64,000 bases of DNA from Rhodoblastus sp963727035 (GCA_963727035.1 CAVSEY010000006.1:363313-427312); one strand, 5' to 3'; shown: positions 19,815 to 29,444, numbered from the stretch's first letter. Made by a program: numbers and translations. Notes: a model not told the origin generated them from the letters alone.

Positions 19815-20772
19815 GCCAATGCGCCAGCAGGCTGTGGGCGATGGCGATTTTTCCCGGCGCGGACAGGCCCTGTTCGTGGCGGCCTTCGAGCATGGCCAAG
19901 ACTTCGGCGCGGCTGAACCAGCGGCAATCCTCAAGCTCGGCGTGGTCCATCGCGATCTCGCGCGACAAGGCCCGGGCCTCGCAGCCGATCATGACCGAGG
20001 CCGGGAAGGGCCAGGGCTGCGAGCCGACATAAGACACCGCGCCGACCGCGATACCCGCCTCTTCCATCACCTCGCGCCGCACCGCCTCTTCAAATGTCTC
20101 GCCGGCTTCGACAAAACCCGCAAGACAGGAATACATGCCTTCGGGAAAGTTTTTCTGGCGCCCGAGCAGGCAGGAATCGCCATCGACCACATTCATGATC
20201 GCGACGGGATCGGCGCGCGGAAAATGCTTGGCGCCGCAGGCCGGGCAATCCCGCCGCCAGCCCCCTTGAGCACAACGAGTCGGCGCGCCGCAGGCTGCGC
20301 AGAACCGATGATGGGCGTGAAAATGCAAAACGGCCTTGGCCTGGGCGAGAATGGCGATTTCGGGGCGGGGCAGGGCGCCCTTGTTGGCCAGCGCGCGCAG
20401 GTCGCGAATTTGCAGCGCGGGGCAAGCGGGCAGGATCAGGCGCCGCTGATCGACGAAGGCCTCCGCATCCCGCGGCGCTTCGGCGAGAGCGGCGTCGTCA
20501 GGCAGCAGCAGGGCGAAAACAGGTCCGTTGTCGTCGCGCCCCAGCAGAACCTCTTCCCGGATCGCGCCAAAGGCGCGCGCCGACGCCAGCGAATGGAGGG
20601 ACGACAGGATTTCGCCCTCAAGCCGCAGCACCGGCATGGACTGGACGAAAACCACGGCGCGGGCTTTTGCCGCGTCGGCGAGTTCGGCAAGCTGCGCCGC
20701 ATCCTCGCGCGCCCGGAACAGCCGGTCGAGCGGATTGCCGGCAAAGCCGATGTCGAGATCGAAAAAACTCAT
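19807..20772 (-). CDS. nudC: NAD(+)/NADH diphosphatase, Nudix family
   Basis: Hydrolyses NAD(H), and may remove NAD caps from RNA; 321 residues. A four-Cys zinc site (FCAACGAPT and DCPACGAKHFPR) precedes a complete Nudix box (GFVEAGETFEEAVRREVMEE, then AGI). The NudC-specific SQPWPFPASVMIG follows. The start ATG 20772 overlaps the stop of the HIT gene as ATGA, so the two are coupled. The remaining N-terminal 150 residues are the variable NudC domain. Confidence 0.95.
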   Translation of the reverse strand: MSFFDLDIGFAGNPLDRLFRAREDAAQLAELADAAKARAVVFVQSMPVLRLEGEILSSLHSLASARAFGAIREEVLLGRDDNGPVFALLLPDDAALAEAPRDAEAFVDQRRLILPACPALQIRDLRALANKGALPRPEIAILAQAKAVLHFHAHHRFCAACGAPTRCAQGGWRRDCPACGAKHFPRADPVAIMNVVDGDSCLLGRQKNFPEGMYSCLAGFVEAGETFEEAVRREVMEEAGIAVGAVSYVGSQPWPFPASVMIGCEARALSREIAMDHAELEDCRWFSRAEVLAMLEGRHEQGLSAPGKIAIAHSLLAHWLR

Positions 20773-21186
20773 GCGCTGTCGAGCCCCAGCGCGCAGGCCA
20801 AGGCGCGGACCCGCTCCTGCGCGGCTTCGCTGGCGTAAGGCGCCGCCTTGCCGGCGCCCCAGACCGGCCCGGGCCAGGCCGCGTCGCCTACGAAGCGGGC
20901 GACGACATGGACATGAAGCTGGGACACGATATTGCCCAATGCGCCAATATTGACCTTTTTCGCCCCGGTCAGATTTTTGAGTTTTTCGCCTGCAAGCGCG
21001 GCCTCTTCGATCATCAGCGCGCGCTCCTGGCGGGAGAGATCGTGGATTTCGCTCAAACCCGCGCGGCGCGGGACCAGGATCAGCCAGGGAAAACGGCTGT
21101 CGTTCATCAACAGGACGCGGCTCAGCGGCAGATCGCCAACCGCAAGAGTGTCGGCGGCAAGACGGGGGTCGAGGGCGAAGTGTCAT
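20769..21186 (-). CDS. HIT-family nucleotide-binding protein (frameshift near codon 3)
   Basis: Small histidine-triad protein, probable nucleotide hydrolase or transferase. As written, the first sensible start is at 21110 (113 residues), but the missing N-terminus (ALDPRLAADTLAVGDLPLSR) is encoded just upstream, one base out of frame with ATG 21186. Deleting one base in the CTT stretch at about 21177-21181 gives a 138-residue protein of typical length. The triad reads SQLHVHVVARF: the first His is Gln, as in many members of this subfamily. It lies in one operon with nudC. Confidence 0.85.
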
Positions 21187-21280
21187 GGCGCCTCCTGGAT
21201 GCGCTCGTGGGGTAGCGCCTTCGGGCGATCGGGACAAGCGTCCCTCTTGCGCGAAAGCCGATCATGGTCCAAATAAGCGC

Positions 21281-21376
21281 CGGGAGGTTGGCGGTGGACG
21301 TTCCACTCGCCAACCGGGTCAGGTCCGGAAGGAAGCAGCCCTAACGAGAATGGGCGGGTCTTCGTCCAACCTCCCA
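21281..21376 (+). ncRNA. ffs: signal recognition particle RNA, small bacterial type
   Basis: RNA scaffold that binds Ffh for co-translational protein targeting. The diagnostic domain IV sequence GGTCAGGTCCGGAAGGAAGC is present at 21317-21336, flanked by a long helix whose outer strands are GGGAGGTTGG (21282-21291) and CCAACCTCCC (21366-21375). Size near 96-100 nt and position directly before dnaX are typical for alphaproteobacteria. Confidence 0.96.
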
Positions 21377-21470
21377 CTCAGGCCGCTTTGGCGTCAGCCA
21401 TGCGGAAAGCGGTCGTTTTCCGGAATTTTTGCGCGCCCGACGACCGCTGGCGCCTGTTCACGGCGGTTCG

Positions 21471-23300
21471 ATGATCGACAATTCCGCGCCAAATCCGACT
21501 GACGGCGCGTCCGGCGCGCTGTTTGCGGACCCGCCGCAAAAGCCGGGTCCGACCGCCTATCGCGTGCTGGCGCGCAAATATCGCCCCTCGCGCTTCGAGG
21601 ACCTGATCGGCCAGGAGCCGATGGTCCGCACCCTTTCCAACGCCTTCAAGATCGGGCGCATCCATCAAGCCTATATGCTGACAGGGGTGCGCGGGGTCGG
21701 CAAGACCACCACCGCGCGCATTCTCGCCCGCGCCTTCAATTATGAATTGCCCGCGCGCGACGGCCGGCCGGCGATCGACAGGCCGACGATCCACATGGAC
21801 GAGATCGGCGTTCATTGCCAGGCGATCATGGAATCGCGCCATGTCGATGTGATCGAGATGGACGCGGCCTCCCACACCAGCATCGACGACATCCGCGAGA
21901 TCGTGGACAGTTCGCGCTACAAGCCGGCGATGGCGCGCACCAAGGTCTATATTATCGACGAAGTGCACATGCTCTCGAAATCCGCCTTCAACGGGCTGTT
22001 GAAGACGCTGGAGGAGCCGCCGGAACACGTCAAGTTCCTGTTCGCCACCACCGAGATCGACAAGGTGCCGGTAACGGTGCGCTCGCGCTGCCTGCGCTTC
22101 GATCTGCGCCGTGTCGAGACCGAGGCGCTGGTCCGCCACCTCGCCGGCATTTGCGACAAGGAAAAGGTCGAGATCGAGACCGATTCCCTCGCCTTGATCG
22201 CCCGCGCCTCGGAAGGCTCGGTGCGCGACGCGCTCTCCTTGCTTGATCAGGCCATCGCCCATGGCGCCGGGGCGCCGATCGGGGTCGAAAATCTGCGCCT
22301 CATGCTCGGCCTCGCCGACCGCGCGCGGGTCATCGACCTGTTCGAGGCGGTGATGCAAGGCGACATTGCGGCGGCTCTGGCCGGCCTCAAGGAGCAATTT
22401 GACGCCGGCGCCGACCCGACCCAGGTTCTGGTCGATCTGGCGCATTTCGTCCATTTCGTGACCAAGACCAAGGTCGCGCCCAAGGTGGTCGATTCCGGCG
22501 CCACCCAGGTCGAGCGCGAGCGCGGGGCCTTTTTCGCGGAAAATCTGTCGATGGCCGTGCTCTCGCGCGCCTGGCAAATTCTGGTCAAGGGCGTCGAAGA
22601 GGTGAAGGATTCGCCGCGCCCGCTTGCCGCCGCCGACATGGTTCTGGTCCGCCTCGCTTATGCCGCCGACCTGCCGACGCCCGAGGAGGCGCTCAAGAAA
22701 TTCGTCGGCGCGCCCTCAAGCGGATCGGCGCCCGCCCCCTCGCGTCCGCCTGCTTCGCCTGCGCCGGGACCGGGGGCCTCTTTTCGCGCCGCGCCCGTCC
22801 TCGCCGCCGCGCGAAGCGCGCCGGCGCCTGCGCCGGACGCGCCGCCGACGGTCGCGATCAAGAGTTTCGCGGAACTGGTCGCGCTGGCGGCGCAAAAGCG
22901 CGACATTCAGATCAAGGCGGCGCTGGAGCGCGACGTGCGTCTGGTGCGGTTCGAGCCCGGCGTGCTGGAATTCGCGCTCAGCGAGGGCGGCGCGCCGGGA
23001 CTTGCGGCGCAACTCGCCCGCAAATTGCAGGACTGGACCGGCCAGCGCTGGATGGTCGCTCTGTCCTCGGCTGAAGGCGCGCCCAGCCTGATCGAACAGG
23101 CCCGGGCTGCGGATGATCAAAAAAAGATCGGCCTCCAGGCCCATCCTTTCGTGCGCGCCGCGCTCGACCAGTTTCCCGGCGCGGTGATCGTCGCGGTGCG
23201 CGGGGGCGAAGCAGATGCGCCGCCGCCGCCCGCTGAGGCGCCGGAAATGGCGGCCGACGACGTCGCCTATATCGATGAGTCCGAAGAAGAGGATTTGTGA
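21471..23300 (+). CDS. dnaX: DNA polymerase III subunit gamma/tau
   Basis: Clamp-loader ATPase of the replicative polymerase, 609 residues. Walker A is GVRGVGKTTTARI, Walker B VYIIDEVHML, and the SRC arginine finger is in VRSRCLRFDLRR. The zinc module of E. coli DnaX is mostly absent; only one Cys (GVHCQAIMESRHVDVIEMDA) remains, as usual in alphaproteobacteria. A Pro/Ala-rich linker (about residues 415-460) leads to the tau C-terminal domain. The start chosen is ATG 21471, the first codon giving a normal N-terminus. It forms an operon with ybaB and recR. Confidence 0.97.
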   Translation: MIDNSAPNPTDGASGALFADPPQKPGPTAYRVLARKYRPSRFEDLIGQEPMVRTLSNAFKIGRIHQAYMLTGVRGVGKTTTARILARAFNYELPARDGRPAIDRPTIHMDEIGVHCQAIMESRHVDVIEMDAASHTSIDDIREIVDSSRYKPAMARTKVYIIDEVHMLSKSAFNGLLKTLEEPPEHVKFLFATTEIDKVPVTVRSRCLRFDLRRVETEALVRHLAGICDKEKVEIETDSLALIARASEGSVRDALSLLDQAIAHGAGAPIGVENLRLMLGLADRARVIDLFEAVMQGDIAAALAGLKEQFDAGADPTQVLVDLAHFVHFVTKTKVAPKVVDSGATQVERERGAFFAENLSMAVLSRAWQILVKGVEEVKDSPRPLAAADMVLVRLAYAADLPTPEEALKKFVGAPSSGSAPAPSRPPASPAPGPGASFRAAPVLAAARSAPAPAPDAPPTVAIKSFAELVALAAQKRDIQIKAALERDVRLVRFEPGVLEFALSEGGAPGLAAQLARKLQDWTGQRWMVALSSAEGAPSLIEQARAADDQKKIGLQAHPFVRAALDQFPGAVIVAVRGGEADAPPPPAEAPEMAADDVAYIDESEEEDL

Positions 23301-23621
23301 ATGGACATCATGGGCTTGATGAAAAAGGCCGGCGCAATGCAGGCCAAAATGGCCGAAATGCAGGCCGAACTCGACAATGTCACCGTCGAGGGCTTCGCGG
23401 GCGGCGGCCTGGTCAAGGTCACGCTGACCGCCAAGGGCGCGCTCCAGGGCCTTGCCATCGACCCTTCGCTGCTCAAGGAAGACGAGAAGGAAATTCTGGA
23501 AGACCTGGTCGTCGCCGCCCATGCCGACGCCAGGCGCAAGGCCGAAGGTCTCCTAGAAGAAAAGATGAAGGCGATGACCGCCGGCCTCGGACTGCCGCCG
23601 GGCATGAAACTGCCGTTCTGA
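23301..23621 (+). CDS. ybaB: YbaB/EbfC nucleoid-associated protein
   Basis: A 106-residue DNA-binding protein of the YbaB/EbfC family, starting directly after the dnaX stop. It begins with MDIMGLMKKAGAMQAKMAEM and contains the central motif VTVEGFAGGGLVKVTLTAKG and the region LKEDEKEILEDLVVAAHADA. The dnaX-ybaB-recR order is conserved across bacteria. Confidence 0.96.
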   Translation: MDIMGLMKKAGAMQAKMAEMQAELDNVTVEGFAGGGLVKVTLTAKGALQGLAIDPSLLKEDEKEILEDLVVAAHADARRKAEGLLEEKMKAMTAGLGLPPGMKLPF

Positions 23622-23622
23622 C

Positions 23623-24228
23623 ATGGCGGAACGTATCGCCGGGCCCGAGATCGAGCGGCTGATCCAGTTGCTCGCCCGCTTGCCGGGGCTGGGTCCGCGT
23701 TCGGCTCGTCGCGCCGCCTTGCATCTCATCCGCAAGCGCGAGGAACTTTTGGGGCCTTTGGCCGAAGCCATGCGCGTCGCCAAGGAAAGAATCGTGACCT
23801 GTCCGGTCTGCGGCAATGTGGACACCGCCGATCCGTGCAGCATTTGCGCCGATCCGCGCCGCGATGCGAGCGTCATCGTGGTGGTGGAGGCGGTGGGCGA
23901 TCTATGGGCCTTGGAGCGCGCCAGCGTGCTGAACGCGCGCTACCATGTGCTCGGCGGCGCGCTGTCGCCGCTCGACGGAATCGGCCCCGGCGATCTCAAT
24001 ATTGCGAAACTGGTCGGACGGGTCGCCGAGGGCGGGGTGAAAGAGGTCGTTCTGGCGGTCAACGCCACGGTCGATGGCCAGACCACCGCCCATTACATCA
24101 CCGAACTGCTCGGGCCCTATGATGTGAAATGCACCCGCCTCGCCCATGGCGTGCCGGTCGGCGGCGAGCTGGATTACCTCGACGAAGGCACGCTCGCGGC
24201 GGCGCTGCGAAGCCGCACGGATTTGTGA
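23623..24228 (+). CDS. recR: recombination mediator RecR
   Basis: Works with RecF and RecO to load RecA on gapped DNA; 201 residues. It has the helix-hairpin-helix (LPGLGPRSARRAALHLI), the zinc finger C4 (CPVCGNVDTADPCSICADP), the Toprim domain (VVVEAVGDLWALE) and the C-terminal Walker B-like part (VAEGGVKEVVLAVNATVDG, TRLAHGVPVGGELDYLD). It begins one base after the ybaB stop. Confidence 0.97.
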   Translation: MAERIAGPEIERLIQLLARLPGLGPRSARRAALHLIRKREELLGPLAEAMRVAKERIVTCPVCGNVDTADPCSICADPRRDASVIVVVEAVGDLWALERASVLNARYHVLGGALSPLDGIGPGDLNIAKLVGRVAEGGVKEVVLAVNATVDGQTTAHYITELLGPYDVKCTRLAHGVPVGGELDYLDEGTLAAALRSRTDL

Positions 24229-24260
24229 CGGCGACCGCCCATTTGGGCGCGCGGTCGCCG
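24229..24260. terminator. hairpin between convergent recR and yidC
   Basis: The ten-base stem CGGCGACCGC (24229-24238) pairs with GCGGTCGCCG (24251-24260), and an inner GCCC-ATTT-GGGC hairpin can form instead. There is no long T run on either strand, so a bidirectional terminator is likely but not certain. Confidence 0.6.
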
Positions 24261-24278
24261 TAGGGGGCGTTGAATCGC

Positions 24279-26062
24279 CTAGCGCGAAAAAGTCTTGCGC
24301 AGATTGTCGAACAATTCGAACTTCACGCCGGCCTGTTTCATGATCAGACGCCTGCTGGGCGACGGACAGGAGATTGTTCCAGGTCCAGTAGATCACCAGA
24401 CCCGCCGGGAACGAGCCGAGCATGAAGGTGAACAGCAGCGGCATCCAGGCGAACATCGTCTTCTGCACCGGATCGGTCGGCTCCGGGTTCATCTTCATCT
24501 GAACCCACATCGACACGCCCATGATCAAGGGCCAGACGCCGAGATGCAGCAGATGGCCGAAAGCCGGCGCCTGGGTCGGGTCGAAGGGCAGCAGGCCGAA
24601 GAGATTGAAGACATTGGTCGGATCGGGCGCGGAAAGATCCTTCACCCAGCCGAAGAACGGCGCCTGACGCATTTCGATCGCGACGAACAAGCACCTTATA
24701 GAGCGAGAAGAACACCGGGATCTGGATCACCATGGGCAGGCAGCCCGACACCGGATTGATCTTCTCCCGCTTGTAAAGCTCCATCATCTCCTGCTGCTGC
24801 TTCATCTTGTCGTCGGGATAAAGCTCCTGCAGGGCCTTGATCTTGGGCTGGACCTCCTTCATCCGCGCCATCGACAGATAGGAGCGGTTGGCGAGCGGGA
24901 AGAACAGGCCCTTGACGATCAGCGTGATGGCGATGATGGCGACGCCGAAATTGCCGAAGAATCTGTATAGCGTTTCCAGAAGCCAGAACATCGGCCGGGT
25001 GATGAAGAAGAAATAGCCCCAGTCGATCAGCAGATCGAGCTTTTTGACGCCCTGTTCCTTCTCGTAATATTCGAGAAGGTTGGATTTCTTGGCTCCGGCA
25101 AACAGGCGCGTCGTCAGCGTCATTTGAGCGCCCGGCGCCAGTGTTTTGGCCTCGCCGAAGGCGTCGGACTGATATTGCGGCAGCGCGCCGGGGAATTCGC
25201 GGAACCAGCCCTTGTATTTCTCGGTCGCGTCGGGAATGACGGCGGTCGCCCAATATTTGTCGGTGAAGCCGAGCCAGCCGCCGGTCGCATAGGAATCGGT
25301 CGGCAGAACCTTGGCGCTGTTGTTTTCCTTGGCGATCGCCTTGTAAGTGATTTCGGTCGAGGGCTGGTCGGCGCCGACCACGCCGATGAATCCCTCATGC
25401 AGCACGCTGTAGCCCGAGGTCTTGGGCAGGCCCTGACGGGTCACGCTGGCGTCGGGGAAGAAAGAGACCGGCGCGCTGCCGCGGTTCTCGATCATGTCGG
25501 TCACCGTGAACAGGTAATGATCGTCCACCGAGATCTTGCGCTTGAACACCAGGCCGGAGCCGTTGTCGAAAGTGAGCGTGAGCGGCGTCGACGGCGTCAG
25601 CTTGTCGCCTTCGGCGGTCCAGAGCGTTTCGGAACCGGGCAGTTTCAGCGTTGCGCCGGGCTGCGCGACATAATTGAAATCGACGAAATAAGCGTCCGGC
25701 GCGTCGGCGGGCGAGAGCAGGACGATGTTGGGGCTCTTCGGGTCGGTCGTCTCGCGGTACTCGCGCAGCGACAGATCGTCGAGCCGCGCGCCTTTCAGGG
25801 CGAGCGAACCGAACAGGCTCGGCGTGTCGATTGCGATCCGCTTGCCCTGGGCGAGCGCGTCGGCGCGGCTCAGCGGCTGCGCGATGGGCGCGAGGCCCGG
25901 CGCGGCGGACGGATTGTGGTTGGCGGCCTCCATCTGCTGAAGCTGGGCCGTGGTCTGGCGAGCCTCCTGGATCTTGGGCGAGCCATAAAAATGGTTCCAG
26001 CCGAGGATGACCAGGAGCGACAAGGCCATGGCGAGGAGAAGATTGCGGGTGTCCTGCTGCAT
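24279..26062 (-). CDS. yidC: membrane protein insertase YidC (two frameshifts)
   Basis: Essential insertase for inner-membrane proteins. The start ATG 26062 gives a first membrane helix (LLLAMALSLLVILGWNHFYG), then the large periplasmic domain (about residues 60-350), then the conserved core (YFFFITRPMFWLLETLYRFF, GVAIIAITLIVKGLFFPLA, INPVSGCLPMVIQIPVFFSL). The frame breaks at about 24695 (KVL continues one base later as FVAIEMRQAPFFGWVKDLS) and at about 24352 (SVAQQ continues one base later as RLIMKQAGVKFELFDNL, then stops at 24279). Deleting one base at each gives 593 residues, normal length. Because the cell needs this gene, I take both breaks as sequence errors. Confidence 0.93.
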
Positions 26063-26064
26063 GT

Positions 26065-26538
26065 TTACTTGTCTTGCTTGCGGCCGCCGGCCGGCAGGTT
26101 GGGAAGCCGGACATCGCCGGCCCGATTGATTTTCCTGAGCGCGCGCGAAAGTTCGCCACACAGTTCGTCGAAGGAGGCGGTCAAGGCCTCGCGTCGCGCC
26201 GCCACGACATAGTCGCAGCCGGACGTGAATGCCGCTCCGTCGGCCAGCCTCACGGCCTCCCGCAGGCGGCGCCGGATGCGGTTGCGCACGACCGAGTTGC
26301 CGACCTTTTTGGTCACCGTGAAGCCCACGCGCGCGCTTTCGACGTCGACCGCCGGATCGCGTTCGCGCGCTTGAAGCACGAAATTGCGCTGATGCTGGCG
26401 GCGCCCCTTGGCGGCGGCCACGAAATCGGCGCGTTTCTTGAGCCGCAAAACGCCAGAATTCTTCGCCCCCAAAACACAACTACGCACGCCGGGGTCGGCG
26501 TGCGCGACAAAGGTTTGGCCGTCCTGCTGACGGGTCAT
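26065..26538 (-). CDS. rnpA: ribonuclease P protein component
   Basis: Protein subunit of RNase P, which trims tRNA 5' ends. The conserved part runs from LRLKKRADFVAAAKGRR through VGFTVTKKVGNSVVRNRIRR (the RNR motif) to LREAVRL. The longest reading has 157 residues from ATG 26538; the first 30 residues are not conserved, so a later start (for example the TTG just before RLKKRADF, about 26446) is possible. Two bases separate it from yidC, and rpmH lies upstream, the standard operon. Confidence 0.93.
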   Translation of the reverse strand: MTRQQDGQTFVAHADPGVRSCVLGAKNSGVLRLKKRADFVAAAKGRRQHQRNFVLQARERDPAVDVESARVGFTVTKKVGNSVVRNRIRRRLREAVRLADGAAFTSGCDYVVAARREALTASFDELCGELSRALRKINRAGDVRLPNLPAGGRKQDK

Positions 26539-26569
26539 GGCGAAGGCCGGTCGGGCCGGCGACGGCGCG

Positions 26570-26704
26570 TCAGGCCGAGAGACGCTTGCGGCCGCGCGCG
26601 CGGCGGGCGTTGAGAACCTTGCGGCCGCCGACGGTGGCCATGCGAGCGCGGAAGCCGTGACGGCGCTTGCGCACGAGTTTGGAGGGCTGGTAGGTCCGCT
26701 TCAC
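26570..26704 (-). CDS. rpmH: 50S ribosomal protein L34
   Basis: Basic 44-residue ribosomal protein. It starts with GTG (26704) behind GGAG and reads KRTYQPSKLVRKRRHGFRAR, then MATVGGRKVLNARRARGRK, matching L34 throughout. First gene of the rpmH-rnpA-yidC operon. Confidence 0.97.
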   Translation of the reverse strand: MKRTYQPSKLVRKRRHGFRARMATVGGRKVLNARRARGRKRLSA

Positions 26705-26717
26705 GGGAATGCTCCGT

Positions 26718-26759
26718 TTATTGGCGCGTGGCCGCTGGTTATTGGCGCGTGGCCGCTGG
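26718..26759. repeat. 21-bp perfect tandem duplication in the rpmH leader
   Basis: Two identical 21-base copies (26718-26738 and 26739-26759), each starting TTATTGGCGCGTGGCCGCTG. They lie 14 bases upstream of the rpmH start codon, in the untranslated leader of the operon. Either a natural duplication or an assembly artefact. Confidence 0.8.
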
Positions 26760-26985
26760 GCCGAACGCCGCCATATTGTCAAAGGCTCGCGCGCGCTGTT
26801 CCTGCCGGTTAAAACGGCAAAAACGACCCCGGCGCGAGGCCGAAAATCGCGAGCGGCCTTATAGAGCCATGGGCCCAAAAAAGTCAACGCGACGGACAGG
26901 CGAATCTCAATCCCGAGCGCTCTTGCCATTGAGGAAGGAACAAAGTAAGAACATTTGCAGCGATGCACTTTTAACGGTGGCGTTC

Positions 26986-27246
26986 ATGGCGCGAAGCCTC
27001 TTCCTGACCCTTCATTCCGGCGACGCCCAGCCGCTGCCGGCCGACTGGCGCGCTCTGCTCGATCTGCTGCCCGATGATTTGCGCGAGGTCTACGAAGAGC
27101 GGGCCGCGCTGATCGAATATGACGGCGGCGAAAAGCGCGCCACCGCCGAGCGCCGCGCCTTCGAATGCATGATGGATCAGGCGGGGAGCGCTTTTTGGGG
27201 ACGGATGGGCGCGGACGCTGGCGAAAGGCGCGCCGCTGTGACCTGA
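26986..27246 (+). CDS. small protein of unknown function upstream of the methyltransferase
   Basis: An 86-residue reading frame starting at ATG 26986 (ARSLFLTLHSGDAQPLPADW), rich in Asp, Glu and Arg, with LLDLLPDDLREVYEERAALI and EYDGGEKRATAERRAFECMM. It has no signal peptide and no membrane segment. It ends 33 bases before the DNA methyltransferase and is probably co-transcribed with it. Codon use looks like a real high-GC gene. Arg-rich C-terminal half and location hint at a phage-type accessory protein, but I do not recognise it. Confidence 0.65.
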   Translation: MARSLFLTLHSGDAQPLPADWRALLDLLPDDLREVYEERAALIEYDGGEKRATAERRAFECMMDQAGSAFWGRMGADAGERRAAVT

Positions 27247-27279
27247 TGGGACCGTGATTCGGTCCGGCCTTCCCGCGCA

Positions 27280-28489
27280 ATGCCCCAAAAGCTGACTTTC
27301 TACGAATTCTTCGCCGGCGGCGGCATGGCCCGCCTTGGCCTTGGCGACGAGTGGACTTGTCTGTTCGCCAATGACATCGATGCGGACAAGGCCGCCGCCT
27401 ATCGCGCCAATTGGGGCGGCGCGGCATTGGTCGAGGGCGACCTCGGCGCCATTTGCGCGCGGAAAATTCCCGGACGGGCCGATCTCGCCTGGGCTTCCTT
27501 TCCCTGTCAGGACCTGTCGCTCGCCGGCGGCGGCAAGGGCATGGGCGCGGCCGACGACGCGGTGAAAACCCGCAGCGGGGCCTTCTGGCTGTTCCATGAT
27601 AAAATGCGCGCGCTCGCCGCCGAAGGCCGCGCGCCGCGCGCCATCGTGCTGGAAAATGTCGTCGGCGTGTTGAGCTCCCACGGCAAGCGCGACTTTTGCG
27701 CGCTGGTTGAAGCACTCGATGGTCTTGGCTACCGGGTCGGCGCGCTCACGCTTGACGCGCGCTGGTTTATTCCGCAATCCCGCCCGCGCGTCTTTTTTGT
27801 CGCCGTGCAAAAATCCCTGTCTGGCCCGCTGACGCGCAAGGGCGGCGGCCTGATCGCAGGGCAGCCTCACCCGCTCTGGACTTCCGCCTCGCTGCGCGCC
27901 GCTTATGGCGCTCTGCCGAAAGCGCTGGCGGCAAGCTGGATCTGGTGGCGTCTGCCCGAACCCGCGCGCCGGAACGCCGATCTTGCCGACCTGCTCGAAG
28001 ACGCGCCCGCTGAGGCGCCCTGGCGCCCGGCCGCCGCGACCGAGCGCCTGCTGGAGCTGATGGCGCCCGCTCATCGGCAGAAGATCGAGGAGATTCAGGC
28101 GAGCGGCGCGCGCGCCATCGGCGCCGTCTATCGGCGCACCCGGACCGACGACGGCGGCGCGAAACGGCAAAGGGCGGAAGTTCGCTTCGACGGTCTCGCA
28201 GGTTGCCTGCGCACCCCGCGCGGCGGCAGTTCGCGCCAATCCATCCTGGAGGTCCATAAGGAAAGCATCCGCGCCCGCCTGCTTTCGCCGCGCGAGGCGG
28301 CGCGGCTGATGGGCCTGCCCGAACTCTTATCTTCTGCCCAGGACTCCCGGCGCGGCTTACGAATTATGCGGCGACGGGCTATGCGTCCCGGTCGTCCGCC
28401 ATCTCGCCGAACATCTCCTTCAACCGTTGCTGCGTGCGGACGCGCCGCATCTGCGCGCCGCGGCGGAAGAGCCATTCGCAGTTGCGTAG
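27280..28489 (+). CDS. DNA (cytosine-5) methyltransferase (frameshift near 28327)
   Basis: Methylates cytosine C5 in a specific DNA sequence that cannot be read from the gene. Motif I is FYEFFAGGGMARLGLG, motif IV FPCQDLS with the catalytic Cys, motif VI ENVVG and motif VIII QSRPRVFF. A target-recognition region covers about residues 190-310, and motif IX is SPREAARLMGLP. The frame is broken at CTCTTAT (about 28325-28330): dropping one T gives LYLLPRTPGAAYELCGDGLC with motif X (VPVVRHLAEHL) and a stop at 28489, 402 residues. No restriction nuclease gene lies beside it, so it is an orphan enzyme. Confidence 0.88.
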
Positions 28490-28732
28490 GAAATTTGTTG
28501 CATTGCGGTCAAGTCAATCGTGACTCGAAGACAGCAATGTGAAATCTATTTTTCCTGATCCACTTATTGACGCCCTAACTCGGCCCTATTAAAGGTCTCG
28601 CAAACTTTGGGCGTGATAAAAGCTCGAAAATCGAAGCCCAGGACATTTTTCGGTCTCCCGCATAATCTGACCGTCATATTGTTTTGTTAGAGCGCCAGCG
28701 TCGCGAAACGACATGGCGCAAAAGAGACCTGC

Positions 28733-28954
28733 ATGCATCTTTATCATTTTCAGACGATCGACCCGACGGGCGCCCGCCACGACGTCAAATCGCTGCGGCT
28801 CGCAGATACGACCGCCGTCTGGCGGGAGATCGACGTTCTGGCCGCCAGCCAGTCGCGCGGCGCCCAGATTCGCGTGACCAACGAGGCCGGCGGCATTGTC
28901 GTGTTGGTCGGCGTGTCGACCGCCCTCAGGCTTCAGACGCGGCCCGCAGCCTGA
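28733..28954 (+). CDS. DUF6894-like small protein
   Basis: A 73-residue protein (MHLYHFQTIDPTGARHDVKS) with LRLADTTAVWREIDVLAASQ and a C-terminal beta segment. Length and pattern resemble the small DUF6894-type proteins common in Rhizobiales, whose role is unknown. It ends about 50 bases before apaG on the same strand. The ribosome binding site is weak (AGAG). Confidence 0.55.
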   Translation: MHLYHFQTIDPTGARHDVKSLRLADTTAVWREIDVLAASQSRGAQIRVTNEAGGIVVLVGVSTALRLQTRPAA

Positions 28955-29006
28955 GGGGGCCAAGATTTCGCTCGACGGCGCGCCGCCGCCAAGGCAAATT
29001 CGCTTC

Positions 29007-29399
29007 ATGTACTCCGCGACCACTTTCGACATTCGAATCACCGCCACCCCGCATTTCGCTCCCGAGCGCAGCGATCCGGGGATGGGCCGCTTTTTCTGGA
29101 CCTATACGATCGAGATCGCCAATCAGGGCGCCATCCAGGTGCAATTGCTCGAACGGTCCTGGCGGATCACCGACGCCAATGGCCGCGTCGAGACCGTGCA
29201 CGGGCCCGGCGTCGTCGGCGAGACCCCGATCATCGAGCCGGGCGACAGCTTCAGCTATACGTCGGGCTGCGCCCTGAACACCGCCTCCGGGCTGATGTCG
29301 GGAAGCTACCACATGGTTGACGCCAACGGCCGCGCCTTCGATGTCGAAATCCCGGCCTTCTCCCTCGACAGCCCGATGGAGCGGCGCATCCTGAACTGA
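29007..29399 (+). CDS. apaG: ApaG protein
   Basis: ApaG is a fibronectin-III-like fold protein of about 125-130 residues (130 here), linked genetically to Co2+/Mg2+ homeostasis and diadenosine tetraphosphate; its molecular role is not settled. Conserved parts are FFWTYTIEIANQGAIQVQLL, ERSWRITDANG, VHGPGVVGETPIIEPGDSF, YTSGCALNTASGLMSGSYHM and FDVEIPAFSLD. The start ATG 29007 was chosen because upstream in-frame sequence is not conserved-looking. Confidence 0.95.
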   Translation: MYSATTFDIRITATPHFAPERSDPGMGRFFWTYTIEIANQGAIQVQLLERSWRITDANGRVETVHGPGVVGETPIIEPGDSFSYTSGCALNTASGLMSGSYHMVDANGRAFDVEIPAFSLDSPMERRILN

Positions 29400-29444
29400 T
29401 CGGGCCGGGCGCATCCGCCCGCCCGGAGGCGAGGACCGATCCGT

